Part shown: positions 7,081 to 15,071 of the stretch, piece after piece | Numbering within the stretch: position 1 is the first letter of the stretch | Layout: the number at the start of each line of letters is the position of its first letter | From: a virus | Length of the DNA stretch: 24,485 bases | Direction: 5' to 3' (one strand) | IMG/VR virus record: IMGVR_UViG_3300050006_000842 | Location: 1 to 24,485 of that record | Translations under genes and position numbers: made by a program | The notes under the pieces: generated by a model | What the model was told of the DNA's origin: nothing | The model's database searches: none | What the model saw: only the letters and a program-made list of their open reading frames with translations

Positions 7081-8247
7081 TCAGGTTCGGGCGTACCCGG
7101 GACCCTGGCCGTAGTTCTGGGTCGGGGCACCCGCGTAGGGGTTCTGGACCTGCAGGCGCTTGGCCTGGTCCTCGGGAGTGCGCGGGCTGCCGACGCCGAA
7201 CATCTCGGTGAAGGCGTAGGGGTTCGTCATCTTGGAGACCTCGTCATCCCAGGTGGGGACGAGCACTCCGCCTTCCTTCTCCTCGAATCCGGCGATGAGG
7301 GGACGCTCCTCGTCGTCGTTGATGTGGAAGTCGCTGAGGAAGCACCAGCCCAGGGACATGGGGGAGGGGTGCTTCAGGCTCAGGGCGCTGTCGGTCTTCT
7401 CGCCGGTGCGGCGGAGCCACAGCACGACGTCGAACAGCGTGGTGCGCTCCGGGTCCTGGCACTCCGAACACACGGTGGTCTCGAGCGCGTGGCTCGAGTG
7501 GCGGCACTTGGGGCAGGTGAGGACCTCGGCGGCGAACGAGTCGACCTCCTTGTCCGTGTAGGCGTTGTTGACACAGTCGATGATGACGTGGCCGCACGAC
7601 TCGCACTCGAAGGAGGCCGTGGCGACGGTCCCCTCGTGGCAGTTGGAGCACAGCATCCCGATGTCGGCATCGATGGTGCGCAGGTTCTCGAGGTGGTTGC
7701 GCCCAACGCTCAGGTACTTCTTCGCACCGAACATCAGGTCGCGGTCCTCGCGGCAGTGCTGGCACCCCTTGCCCTCGCACATGACCTTGTTCATGTACGG
7801 CTCGTTGGTCTTGGGGTTGAGCCGGACCTGGCCGGTCTGGCGGTCCACGGCGGGAGCCAGGTGGTAGGGCACCAGGTGGATCATGTTGAGGGTGAACACC
7901 TGCCGCGGGTCGCGGCCGTTGTCGATGTTCTTGTCCCCGTTCTGCTTCTCGTGGCACCAGACGCAGGGCTGCGGGTTGGCCGTGTCCCAGCCGGCGCTGC
8001 ACAGGTCGATGATGGCGGATGCTCCGCCCTTGATTCCCTTGCGGTGGTCCTTGGACAGGAAGTAGGGGTTGATGGGCGGACGGCCACCCACATGCTGGTC
8101 CGGGCGGGGGTCGGGGTACTCACCAGGCAGGAACACCACCGGCGAGCCGATGCTGTCCTTGGGGGCGATGTACCTGTTGCGGAAGCCACCGCGGCTACCG
8201 CGACGGCCGGGACGCTTTTCGCGCCCTACGCTTCGACGAAAATCCAT
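7081..8247 (-). CDS. Cys-rich zinc-binding protein, candidate ssDNA-binding protein
   Basis: A 388-residue protein with 16 cysteines, mostly in CxxC pairs: C95/C98, C162/C165 (with C157), C200/C203, C215/C218 (with C225), C245/C248 and C260/C263. Several zinc knuckles are therefore likely. The N-terminus is Arg/Gly-rich, and the C-terminus is low-complexity with repeated Tyr, Gly, Pro and Gln, a tail style seen in single-strand-binding proteins. Its position between primase and DNA polymerase, and the absence of any other SSB in the window, make an ssDNA-binding role likely, but no OB-fold signature is certain. GGAGG lies 11 bases before the ATG, and the gene overlaps the primase gene by 53 bases. 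Confidence 0.75.
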   Translation of the reverse strand: MDFRRSVGREKRPGRRGSRGGFRNRYIAPKDSIGSPVVFLPGEYPDPRPDQHVGGRPPINPYFLSKDHRKGIKGGASAIIDLCSAGWDTANPQPCVWCHEKQNGDKNIDNGRDPRQVFTLNMIHLVPYHLAPAVDRQTGQVRLNPKTNEPYMNKVMCEGKGCQHCREDRDLMFGAKKYLSVGRNHLENLRTIDADIGMLCSNCHEGTVATASFECESCGHVIIDCVNNAYTDKEVDSFAAEVLTCPKCRHSSHALETTVCSECQDPERTTLFDVVLWLRRTGEKTDSALSLKHPSPMSLGWCFLSDFHINDDEERPLIAGFEEKEGGVLVPTWDDEVSKMTNPYAFTEMFGVGSPRTPEDQAKRLQVQNPYAGAPTQNYGQGPGYART

Positions 8248-9301
8248 TACGTACGTTCCTCCATGAGTCCTTGTGGGCTGGTATCTTCAGCCACTGGGGT
8301 TTCAGGACAGGCTCAGTCAGAGCCTTTTCAATTTCGTAGCCATCGAGGTCATCAGGTTGGTGGAGGACGACCGGATCCCCCTCGGGATCGTAGCCGTCCG
8401 GGTAGTAGGGCTCCGGGTACATCGCGAATCGTACTCGGCACCCAGGGGTGAGCATCATGTAGGCGGCGCAGGCTCCACGCCATCCCGCGAGGTCGTTGTC
8501 CAGGAACAGGACCACCTCGGCACCGAGGCGCTTGAGCCACTCAGCTTGCCGGGCACTGACCCAGCTGCCCATGATGGCCACGGTGTTGGGGAAGCCGTGC
8601 TGGATGCACCACAGCCCTGCCTTGAACCCCTCGACGAGGTTCACGCGGATGCCACGGTCGTGGTAGCCCATGGCCCACACACGGTCCATGTTCCATAGGT
8701 AGAGGGACTTCTTGTACTCGTACTGCTTGACGCGGCGCTGCACCTCTGGGTCGAAGTGCTTCAGCTCGTAGGGCATGTACTTGGGCTTGGCGTGGGAAGA
8801 CCCACCGTGGACGCCCGCGAGGTTGCCGTTGTTGTCCCGCACGGGCCAGGTGATGCGCTGGTGGGTGCTGTCGTACCCCACGTCGTACTCGTACATGACA
8901 TCTGGGTCGAAGCCAGCTGCCACCAACTCCGTCGGGCAGTGCTGGTAGATGCCCAGCATGACCTCTGGGAGTGGTGTACTCGTGACGTAGTTGAACGCTC
9001 GAGGTGTGCGGGCCCGCTCCCTCTGCTTCTCCACGGCGTGCTTCACCGGCCCCAGCAGCATCTCCCGGCGGGACGCCGGAACCTTCAGCTGCTTGAGCAG
9101 GTAGGACAGGCCTCCCGAGGCCCCGCAGGAGTAGCACAGCCAGGCACCGTGCTCGGTGCTGATGGCGAGCGTGTGGGTGTGCCTGCCGAACTCGGTCGGG
9201 TGGAATGGGCAGTTCACCAGAATGTCGGTGTCACCCGAGGGCTTCCAGTGCCCCAGGTACTTGTCCGCAATCTGTGTGACGAGGGAGTGGACGTCGTTCA
9301 T
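8195..9301 (-). CDS. dnaG-like: DnaG-type DNA primase
   Basis: A 368-residue primase that would make RNA primers for the lagging strand. The N-terminal CHC2-type zinc ribbon is C31-P-F-H34 with C56 and C59 (CYSC). The TOPRIM domain carries the catalytic glutamate in VNLVEGFKAG (E224) and the DxD in LFLDNDLAG (D268, D270). It lacks the long C-terminal helicase-interaction domain of bacterial DnaG, so it is compact like other phage primases. It starts within the stop of the helicase gene (ATGA), so helicase and primase are probably made together. Confidence 0.92.
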   Translation of the reverse strand: MNDVHSLVTQIADKYLGHWKPSGDTDILVNCPFHPTEFGRHTHTLAISTEHGAWLCYSCGASGGLSYLLKQLKVPASRREMLLGPVKHAVEKQRERARTPRAFNYVTSTPLPEVMLGIYQHCPTELVAAGFDPDVMYEYDVGYDSTHQRITWPVRDNNGNLAGVHGGSSHAKPKYMPYELKHFDPEVQRRVKQYEYKKSLYLWNMDRVWAMGYHDRGIRVNLVEGFKAGLWCIQHGFPNTVAIMGSWVSARQAEWLKRLGAEVVLFLDNDLAGWRGACAAYMMLTPGCRVRFAMYPEPYYPDGYDPEGDPVVLHQPDDLDGYEIEKALTEPVLKPQWLKIPAHKDSWRNVRNGFSSKRRARKASRPSR

Positions 9302-10680
9302 CCCCGGAACGCCTTCTTCGTGACCCGAGGGGGGTTGCGCCCGTCATCGTCCTTGTCGCCGCCGCGGCCTCCGCCCTTCTTCTTCCCGCTGGCGTCCTTG
9401 CCCTGGTCGTCGAGGTTCTTCAGCCGGATGGCTTCCTCGGCGTCGAGCTCGGCCTTCAAGCGGAAGTTGGAGGCGGGGTAGGCGTGGGTGGTGAACGCTC
9501 GGAGCTCGCCCTCTCGAATCTTGGGGCAGACCCATACCAGTTCGTGGTCCGCGTCGTTGAGGATGATGCGGAGGGTGAGGTCGGCCTCCTGCAGGAAGGC
9601 GTCAGCGAACGCGAGGTCCTGCTGCTTGTTGGCCTGCGTGACCCCGATGATGGGGATGCGCAGCTGCTTGGCCGTCTCCTTGAGGTCCTGGACCACGTGG
9701 GTCAGGCTCTGCCACTCGATGGACTGCTTGCCAGTACGGATGTCGCCCATGCGGTAGATGCCGTCGGCGATGACGATGTCGGCCTTGTACTCCTCGGCCT
9801 TGGCACGGATGCCCTCGACGGTGTGGCCGGTGCGGGGGAGGTCGGCGGCCGTGGTGACCTTGAGGCACTTGTGCATGCCTGTGGTCTCGGCGATGATCTC
9901 CTCGTCCTGCACCAGGCCCTCGAGGATGTCGAAGACCTGCTCCTCCATCGCTGGTTGCAGCCTGCCCTTGCGGAAGGGACCGTAGTCCACCTCGGCGATG
10001 AGCGCGGCGCAGCGCATGAGGATTTCCTCCTCGGTCATCTCGCGGGAGTAGATGAGGACTCGTGCGTTGGCGTAGAGGTAGGCATGGATGGCCACGTGGA
10101 GGGCTGACCAGGTCTTCATGGTGCCCGGGCGGCCGTAGATGAGGATGAGCTGCCCAGGCTGCCAGCCCAGGGTCTCTTCGGTCAGTGGGAGCCAGGGGGT
10201 GGGGATGCCGATGAGCCCCTGGCCACTACTGACGATGTCATACCGCTCACGGATGATGCCCGCGTGCTGTGCGAGGTCGAGGTCCCGGGTGCCCGACTTG
10301 GACCGGGCGAACTTCCCAGACTTCGTGAGCAGACGGTGGATGGCCTTCTCGATGGACCCATCCTCGGCCAGCTCCTGAATCTCCTCGCTCAGCTGTAGCA
10401 GCTCTCCGCGGGTGCGTTCTTCGGTGACGATGCGGACGAGCTGCTCGATGCTGTCGCTGGTCGATGCGGGGATGAAGTCTCGGACAACGTGTTGGACGAG
10501 GTCCATGGAGGGTACGGACCCCCAGCTGTCACGGTCGTGGAAGCGCTGGTGCAGGTAGGTGTAGACCGCGCGACCCTCCATGGTTGCGAAAAACGACTGG
10601 TCGATCTCGTTGTCCTGGAGGATCTTGAAGTTCCCGTCTTCGACTACCTTCGTGAGCAGAATGATCTCCGGATTCGCCAC
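9298..10680 (-). CDS. dnaB-like: DnaB-like replicative helicase
   Basis: A 460-residue hexameric-helicase homologue. A short N-terminal domain (1-120) leads to a RecA-type motor: Walker A GRPGTMKT at 183-190, catalytic Glu214 in YSREM (DnaB has SLEM), Walker B DIVIADG at 301-307, and the glutamine sensor GVTQANKQ at 346-353. The glycine preceding the Walker lysine is Met188. The C-terminus (about 422-456) is a Lys/Gly/Asp-rich flexible tail. I chose the GTG at 10680 because AAGGAG lies eight bases upstream; another GTG at 10713 has no site. The gene has its own upstream region with a promoter-like element, so the fork proteins may be expressed separately from the genes before it. Confidence 0.92.
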   Translation of the reverse strand: MANPEIILLTKVVEDGNFKILQDNEIDQSFFATMEGRAVYTYLHQRFHDRDSWGSVPSMDLVQHVVRDFIPASTSDSIEQLVRIVTEERTRGELLQLSEEIQELAEDGSIEKAIHRLLTKSGKFARSKSGTRDLDLAQHAGIIRERYDIVSSGQGLIGIPTPWLPLTEETLGWQPGQLILIYGRPGTMKTWSALHVAIHAYLYANARVLIYSREMTEEEILMRCAALIAEVDYGPFRKGRLQPAMEEQVFDILEGLVQDEEIIAETTGMHKCLKVTTAADLPRTGHTVEGIRAKAEEYKADIVIADGIYRMGDIRTGKQSIEWQSLTHVVQDLKETAKQLRIPIIGVTQANKQQDLAFADAFLQEADLTLRIILNDADHELVWVCPKIREGELRAFTTHAYPASNFRLKAELDAEEAIRLKNLDDQGKDASGKKKGGGRGGDKDDDGRNPPRVTKKAFRG

Positions 10681-10716
10681 GAATCGTCTCCTTGCCGGGG
10701 GTGGGGGGAACACCCC

Positions 10717-10745
10717 ACAGTACCTCTCTCAGCCTCGAAATTCAA
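10717..10745 (-). promoter_or_regulatory. candidate promoter upstream of the helicase gene
   Basis: On the minus strand, TTGAAT (10745-10740) and TACTGT (10722-10717) are separated by exactly 17 bases, matching a sigma-70-type arrangement with a TAnnnT -10. It lies in the only sizeable gap (109 bases) inside the replication run and would place the start about 30 bases before the helicase GTG. A weak 6-bp GGGGTG/CACCCC stem follows it. No experimental support. Confidence 0.45.
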
Positions 10746-10789
10746 GGTGGATCAGCAGCGGATTTCCCTAGCAATCCCCGGTACTTGGA

Positions 10790-11167
10790 TCAGACCTTGA
10801 TGGCCAGTTCGTGGTAGAGCGCCTCGGCGTGAACGATCTGCTCAGCCTGGTAGTTGCGGACCAGCTGGCCCACCTCCTCGACGGCGGCGTCGATGACTTG
10901 GGTGTTGGTGTCCACGTCGAAGCTCAGCGCCACGTGGACGCCGAACCCCGTGCCGTAGTCCTTGACGGCGAGGTCCCCACCGAGCGACAGCCTGGCGGGG
11001 GACTTGGTCTTGGGGGAAACGAATTTGTCGAGCACTCTCTGTACCTCCTGGGGAACGGGTTCGTTGGGGTCGTGGTAGGACTCCATGACTTCGGGGGAGT
11101 CCTTGTTGAGCTTCACCGTCCTGGTGATGGACAGCGAGGGGAGCTGACGGCGGATCTCAGTGGTCAC
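10790..11167 (-). CDS. hypothetical protein
   Basis: A 125-residue protein. The central part (about 60-90, LSLGGDLAVKDYGTGFGVHV) alternates like beta strands, and the C-terminal 35 residues form a probable helix. No cysteine and no known motif. Its ATG overlaps the stop of the upstream gene by four bases. It is the last gene before the gap in front of the helicase gene. Similar small proteins accompany replication genes in many phages, but I cannot name a family. Confidence 0.7.
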   Translation of the reverse strand: MTTEIRRQLPSLSITRTVKLNKDSPEVMESYHDPNEPVPQEVQRVLDKFVSPKTKSPARLSLGGDLAVKDYGTGFGVHVALSFDVDTNTQVIDAAVEEVGQLVRNYQAEQIVHAEALYHELAIKV

Positions 11168-11622
11168 TTCAACCCACTCAGCTCCTTGGGCCCGTACACG
11201 GCCGCGCCGGTCTCGACGACCGTGGCACAGCCCTCCTTGTACTTGACCATGGTGGCAGCATCGACGTGGTCCTTGAGCTTGGACGCGTCGATGGCGGTCT
11301 TGATGATGCCAGCGTCGCAGAGGTCCTCGTACTGGCCGGCCTCACGTGCCATCTGGATGAAGCCGTTAGGGTCGTAGATGACCGACTGCCTGGACTGGGT
11401 GCGGAAGGGGGCCATCTTCGCCCTCGCCGCCTTCACCTTCTTCCGCGCGTCGATGCAGGAGACGTTGCGCTTCTCGAGCAGAGACCACAGCTCCTCGAAG
11501 GCCTCAGGCAGCTCGGTCTCGATCTCGGCCAGGGTGTCGCGGTAGTTCTTGTCCGCCTTGACGAAGTCGTCCACGGCGCGTTGGGCATCGCCCATCAGCT
11601 GGGACTTCAGTTCCGGATCCAT
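11164..11622 (-). CDS. hypothetical protein, helical N-terminus
   Basis: A 152-residue protein. The first 70 residues are charged and helical, with heptad-like spacing suggesting a coiled coil; the rest is mixed. It has two cysteines and no catalytic signature. GAGGA lies about nine bases before the ATG, and the glycosylase gene ends three bases upstream of the start. Function unknown. Confidence 0.72.
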   Translation of the reverse strand: MDPELKSQLMGDAQRAVDDFVKADKNYRDTLAEIETELPEAFEELWSLLEKRNVSCIDARKKVKAARAKMAPFRTQSRQSVIYDPNGFIQMAREAGQYEDLCDAGIIKTAIDASKLKDHVDAATMVKYKEGCATVVETGAAVYGPKELSGLK

Positions 11623-11625
11623 AGG

Positions 11626-12453
11626 TCACTTCCTCTTCGGTATGGGGGTTTGGTTCAGGGTGTTGCGCGTCAGGTCGACGATGCGCAGGCCGTGCTTCAG
11701 GTGCCTTACCGTCCGCTGGACCCACCCGGTCGGGTCGTCGATGTCCCAGTAGCGCAGCAGGTACGCCGGGTGGGGCAGCACCAGCAGGGGGTACCGGATG
11801 GTGGTCGCCTCGCCCTCGATGTGCAGGTCGAGGACGGAGCCGGTCATCTCCAGCACGCTGGGGCGGCTCCCCTTCCACTTGGTGTCGATGGCCATCAGCG
11901 AGTGCAGGGCAGCCCCACCCAGGGAGACGACGAGGGTTGGGTCGGTGGTGTAGATGGTGCGGCGCAGCCGGTCTGCGCAGTTCTTGCACTCGACGAGCGT
12001 GGGGTCGCGGTTCTCCAGGCGCATCACCTCCCGGTGGTCGTCCCACTCCTGCTTCACCGGCCGGCAGAGCACGGCGTTGGTGTAGAAGAAGCGCTCGGTC
12101 TCACAGAGGACGTGCCTGATGTTCCGCCACTGCTCCCGGGTGATGTTCTTCTGGGTGTTGTAGTGGGGCTTGAGGTCCTCGTGGGGGACCATGTGCATGA
12201 GCATGTCGTCGAGCAGCTGACCCGTCGGTCCCACGAAGGGGAGCCCAGCCTGGTCTTCCTTCTGGCCTGGTGCGATGCCGACGAACAGGACGTCAGCGTT
12301 GGCCATGCCCTCGCCGAACACGATGTTGTTGCGAGTCCACCAGCCGGTGTCTACGAGGTCAGGGCACAGCTCGCAGTCAGCGTACTGCTCCTCGAGGGCG
12401 TCCAGGCGCTTCCGCGCCCAGGTGTCAAGCGTCGGTCGGGTTGGGCCAGGCAT
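11626..12453 (-). CDS. uracil-DNA glycosylase, Fe-S (family 4/5-like)
   Basis: A 275-residue base-excision repair enzyme homologue. Motif A is VGIAPGQKEDQAGLPFVG at 58-75, matching GEAPGxxED...GxPFVG of iron-sulfur uracil-DNA glycosylases, though the usual Glu after the first Gly is Ile60. Cysteines at C27/C30, C130 (TNAVLCRP) and C156 or C159 suit the four-Cys cluster. The second uracil-binding motif is LPHPAYLLR at 226-234. It would remove uracil from phage DNA, so the genome is probably not uracil-substituted. It overlaps the upstream gene by 29 bases; its ribosome binding site is weak, suggesting coupling. Confidence 0.88.
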   Translation of the reverse strand: MPGPTRPTLDTWARKRLDALEEQYADCELCPDLVDTGWWTRNNIVFGEGMANADVLFVGIAPGQKEDQAGLPFVGPTGQLLDDMLMHMVPHEDLKPHYNTQKNITREQWRNIRHVLCETERFFYTNAVLCRPVKQEWDDHREVMRLENRDPTLVECKNCADRLRRTIYTTDPTLVVSLGGAALHSLMAIDTKWKGSRPSVLEMTGSVLDLHIEGEATTIRYPLLVLPHPAYLLRYWDIDDPTGWVQRTVRHLKHGLRIVDLTRNTLNQTPIPKRK

Positions 12454-12823
12454 CCTGGGTCATGTCCATGTAGGCGGTGTAGATGACGTTGCGGTCCTGC
12501 TCGTGCATCTCCCCCACACGACACCAGGGGAGCCCGGAGGGTAGGTGCAGCTTGGCCACGCAACCACTCTTCCCACCGACGATGGGCATGAGGGCGGTGT
12601 CTTGGGAGGGCGCGGCGCCTGGGGTGGCGAGGCGGCTGCCCACCTGGACGGGCACCAGCGCGACGGCGTTGGCCAGGCTGATGGGCTGCCCCCCGACGAC
12701 GTCGGCCACGCCGATGTAGCCGTAGATGGGGGAGGCGCAGATGATGACGAGGTCCTCGGGAGGGAAGGGTGGTGGCGGCTGCTCCGCCTTGGCCTCCTTG
12801 GTGGGGTCGATGATCTTGCTCAC
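12425..12823 (-). CDS. hypothetical protein
   Basis: A 132-residue protein with a Pro-rich segment (PPPPFPP around 17-24) followed by a hydrophobic strand-rich domain with several Gly-Gly turns. No family is recognised. The GTG at 12823 has GGAG seven bases upstream and overlaps the helicase stop by four bases (GTGA). Its place between helicase and glycosylase suggests a DNA-metabolism accessory role at most. Confidence 0.68.
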   Translation of the reverse strand: MSKIIDPTKEAKAEQPPPPFPPEDLVIICASPIYGYIGVADVVGGQPISLANAVALVPVQVGSRLATPGAAPSQDTALMPIVGGKSGCVAKLHLPSGLPWCRVGEMHEQDRNVIYTAYMDMTQDAWPNPTDA

Positions 12824-14181
12824 TGTTTCTCCAGTTGGAAGTGTTCTACTCGGTAGCCGCGCTTCCGAGCGAAGCGGGCAATCAACTTGGCGTGGTCCTG
12901 GCACTTGGGGACGTGGTCCACGATGAAGACGGCCTCGGAGGACACCTTCCCATCGCAGGCCCGTGCCACGCGGCCGGAGGCCTGCTGGAAGTCGTTCTCG
13001 TTGGCGAAGGTGGTGGTGAAGACGACCACGCTGAGGTCGGGCCGGTCCAGTCCCTCCCGCGCGGCACCCATGGTGCCCACGACGATGTCGTTCTCGGTCA
13101 GGTTCGTCAGCCGCTTCTTCCCCTTCACCTTACTGGAGACCACCCCGCAGCCCGGGAGGACCTCCTGGAGCAGGGGGATGTGACCATCACGTAGATGAGA
13201 GAGGACGAGTACCTTGTGCCCAGCGCCCTGCGCGTTTTGCGCGAGTCGCCCGATCATGCCGTTGCGCAGCTTGTTCTGCGCCTGCCACTGCCTGACCTTG
13301 ACGACGTTGACCATGTCGTTGGTGTAGAAGCCGTCGCGCTCTGCAGACGTTGGCGCCAGCCCTGTGTGAGCGAAGTACACCGTGGGTGGGACGTCTACGG
13401 ACAGGTCGGTGTAGAGGATGGGCCCGAGGTGGACCTCGAAGAAGCGCTCGTTGCCGTCGGTCCTATTCCGGGTGGCCGTCAGACCGAAGCGGTGCCCCGT
13501 GAAGAAGGAGGCTACCCGGTTGAACTCCAGGGCCGCCATGTGGTGCGCCTCGTCGTAGAGCACTGTTGCGAACCGTCGCCGGACCCACTCGGGGACCAGG
13601 CCGTCCTTGATGCGGCGCCACAGGGTCTGGACGGTGGCCAGGACGAGGGGCTTGTCCCACTCAGCCTTCGCCCCATGGACTTGGCCGATCTCGTCGGCGT
13701 CCAGCTGCAGCTTGTCCATGGCCTCCTTGTGCCACTGTGCCAGGAGGCCCTTGTCGTTCACGATGACCAGGGCGGGGCCCTGACCAAAGGCGATGCGGTC
13801 CAACCCTACAACCGTCTTCCCGCGGCCGCACCCCAGGTTGAGGATTCCAGATTGGTTGGACCGCATCGCGGCTATGGCCGCCACCTGGACCTCGTCCCGA
13901 GGCCGGATGGTGGAGGCGAAGGTGTAGTGCTCGGTGGGTGGGGCCAGGTCGATGACCTCGCAGGGAACCTTCTCGCGTGGGAACTCCCGGGGGAGTGCGA
14001 TGTGATGCACGTCCTCCGCCCATACACGCACGGCCCGAGCTACGTACTCGCCGGAGGGTGTAGGCTCGGTGAACCAGTATGTGAGTGACGTCTCGAGGGC
14101 GTCGAGGGGGACGAGGGCCTTGGGGACCCACAGCATGGATCCTCGGTACGCCTTGTCTGGGTGGAGGGCGCGGAACCTCAT
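12820..14181 (-). CDS. superfamily 2 DNA helicase (UvsW/XPB-like)
   Basis: A 453-residue helicase. Motifs in order: the Q-motif-like element PRDEVQVAAI at 94-103, Walker A GCGRGKT at 117-123, DEAH box YDEAHH at 209-214, motif III GLTATRNRTDG at 233-243, and motif VI QASGRVAR at 400-407. Preceding REGLD (375-379) fits motif V. The layout resembles phage UvsW and SSL2/XPB-type helicases that unwind branched DNA or R-loops. An extra N-terminal domain of about 90 residues probably binds substrate. It starts inside the stop of the helix-turn-helix gene. It likely acts with the recombinase in fork remodelling. Confidence 0.92.
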   Translation of the reverse strand: MRFRALHPDKAYRGSMLWVPKALVPLDALETSLTYWFTEPTPSGEYVARAVRVWAEDVHHIALPREFPREKVPCEVIDLAPPTEHYTFASTIRPRDEVQVAAIAAMRSNQSGILNLGCGRGKTVVGLDRIAFGQGPALVIVNDKGLLAQWHKEAMDKLQLDADEIGQVHGAKAEWDKPLVLATVQTLWRRIKDGLVPEWVRRRFATVLYDEAHHMAALEFNRVASFFTGHRFGLTATRNRTDGNERFFEVHLGPILYTDLSVDVPPTVYFAHTGLAPTSAERDGFYTNDMVNVVKVRQWQAQNKLRNGMIGRLAQNAQGAGHKVLVLSHLRDGHIPLLQEVLPGCGVVSSKVKGKKRLTNLTENDIVVGTMGAAREGLDRPDLSVVVFTTTFANENDFQQASGRVARACDGKVSSEAVFIVDHVPKCQDHAKLIARFARKRGYRVEHFQLEKQ

Positions 14182-14573
14182 CGAAGCTCAGCAGACAGCA
14201 GCTCACGCAGCTTGCTCAAGACGTACTCGAGGTCCTCCGCGTCGTCCACCCCGATGTCCTGGAGGGGTTCCGTGATTCCACGGCAGATGCGGAGGCTCAC
14301 GTCGTCAGTGCTCTTGTAGTGCTTGAGGTCGCGGCCATGCTTCCGCTGGAGCCGCTGCTCTGCGACAGTCTGTCGTATCTCCGTGGCCAGGCTCGCCGGC
14401 GGGCGACACGTCCGCAGGAAGAGGGAGAGGAACTTGTCGCTGGGGAGGCGCCCCTTGTTCTCGATGAGCCGGATGTACTCGGCGGTACAGTCCATGGCCT
14501 TGGCGAGGCTCGCGTGGCTGGCGAAGTGCGCCCTGTTGCGGATCTCCTTGAACATGGTGGAGACGTTGGCCAT
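14178..14573 (-). CDS. helix-turn-helix (Cro/XRE-like) protein
   Basis: A 131-residue protein. Residues about 16-45 (FASHASLAKAMDCTAEYIRL, then IENKGRLP) fit a Cro/XRE helix-turn-helix: a helix, the small residue/turn, and a recognition helix ending in IENKG. It may be an early regulator of this run or of the divergent promoter next door. The ATG at 14573 forms a TGATG overlap with the upstream gene; a GTG one codon earlier is also possible. Its coding sequence contains the second copy of the GCGACAGnCTGTCG palindrome (codons 66-71), which makes autoregulation worth testing. Another possible role is as a replication accessory DNA-binding protein. Confidence 0.72.
   Translation of the reverse strand: MANVSTMFKEIRNRAHFASHASLAKAMDCTAEYIRLIENKGRLPSDKFLSLFLRTCRPPASLATEIRQTVAEQRLQRKHGRDLKHYKSTDDVSLRICRGITEPLQDIGVDDAEDLEYVLSKLRELLSAELR
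14361..14377. repeat. palindrome copy 2 (one arm mismatch)
   Basis: TGCGACA-GTC-TGTCGTA, the same core as at 777-793 and 19992-20006 but in the opposite orientation and with one mismatch in the arms. It lies inside the helix-turn-helix gene. Confidence 0.55.
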
Positions 14574-14941
14574 CACCTATCCCTCTGTGGGAAGTACCGC
14601 TTCCGCGGGACACTCCGCACGGCGTAGTGGAGCTCACGAATGAGTGCATCCAGAGTTTGGATGCCCGTATTGTACGCCAGCTTGGAGAAGAAGGTCTCCT
14701 CCGCGCTGTCGATCTCCTGCACTGCTGGCAGGTCCTCCTCTGCGGGGAGCGGTGCGACCGCGTTCCCGCCCGATGGTGTGGCACTTCCTCCGTGCCTCGC
14801 GCGGAACACGGGCCCGCACGCGCCCTTGTGGCTGCAGGAGTAGCGGCACTCGTAGGTTGAGTCGTCGTACTCCTTCCCGAAGCAGGCCGGTCGGCCCGGC
14901 TGCCCCTTGTTGAGGTCCCTGAAACGTAGTGTTCCCGTCAT
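14573..14941 (-). CDS. small Cys-rich protein, first gene of the replication run
   Basis: A 122-residue protein with an N-terminal cysteine cluster (C20, C32, C36, C42) that could bind zinc or an iron-sulfur centre, a Pro/Ala linker, and a C-terminal helix-rich part (about 75-115). The ATG follows GGAG by six bases. It is the first minus-strand gene after the divergent promoter region, so it should be expressed earliest in its operon. Function unknown; a regulatory role would suit the position, but nothing in the sequence proves it. Confidence 0.7.
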   Translation of the reverse strand: MTGTLRFRDLNKGQPGRPACFGKEYDDSTYECRYSCSHKGACGPVFRARHGGSATPSGGNAVAPLPAEEDLPAVQEIDSAEETFFSKLAYNTGIQTLDALIRELHYAVRSVPRKRYFPQRDR

Positions 14942-14979
14942 GTAATCTCCGGCGTTTTTCTGGGTTACATCTTGGTCTT

Positions 14980-14988
14980 CTTATGCCA
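14980..14988 (-). promoter_or_regulatory. candidate extended -10 for the minus-strand replication run
   Basis: On the minus strand the sequence reads TGGCATAAG, that is TGn followed by CATAAG, 38 bases before the first ATG. An almost identical TGTCATAAG lies 33 bases before the first gene of the minus-strand cassette at 21.2 kb. No good -35 box is seen in either case, as expected for extended -10 promoters. Confidence 0.5.
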
Positions 14989-15009
14989 GGTTTCTGGGGG
15001 GTGTTTCAC

Positions 15010-15039
15010 TTGACTATAAACTGCCCCCCTGCCTACGAT
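15010..15039 (+). promoter_or_regulatory. candidate promoter for the virion genes
   Basis: TTGACT (15010-15015) and TACGAT (15034-15039) with an 18-base spacer, in the 130-base divergent region. Transcription would begin near 15046, giving a leader of about 26 bases with AGGAGG at 15061-15066, five bases before the first ATG. Confidence 0.6.
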
Positions 15040-15071
15040 GCAGGCTGAACACGTCCCTTGAGGAGGCCCGC

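Noticed and set aside
10692-10715. GGGGTG/CACCCC stem before the helicase gene as a terminator
   Set aside because: Only six base pairs, no T-tract, and it lies downstream of the predicted promoter.
10748-10793. Direct repeat TGGATCAG twice in the gap before the helicase gene
   Set aside because: Only eight bases, two copies, one overlapping a stop codon; could be chance.
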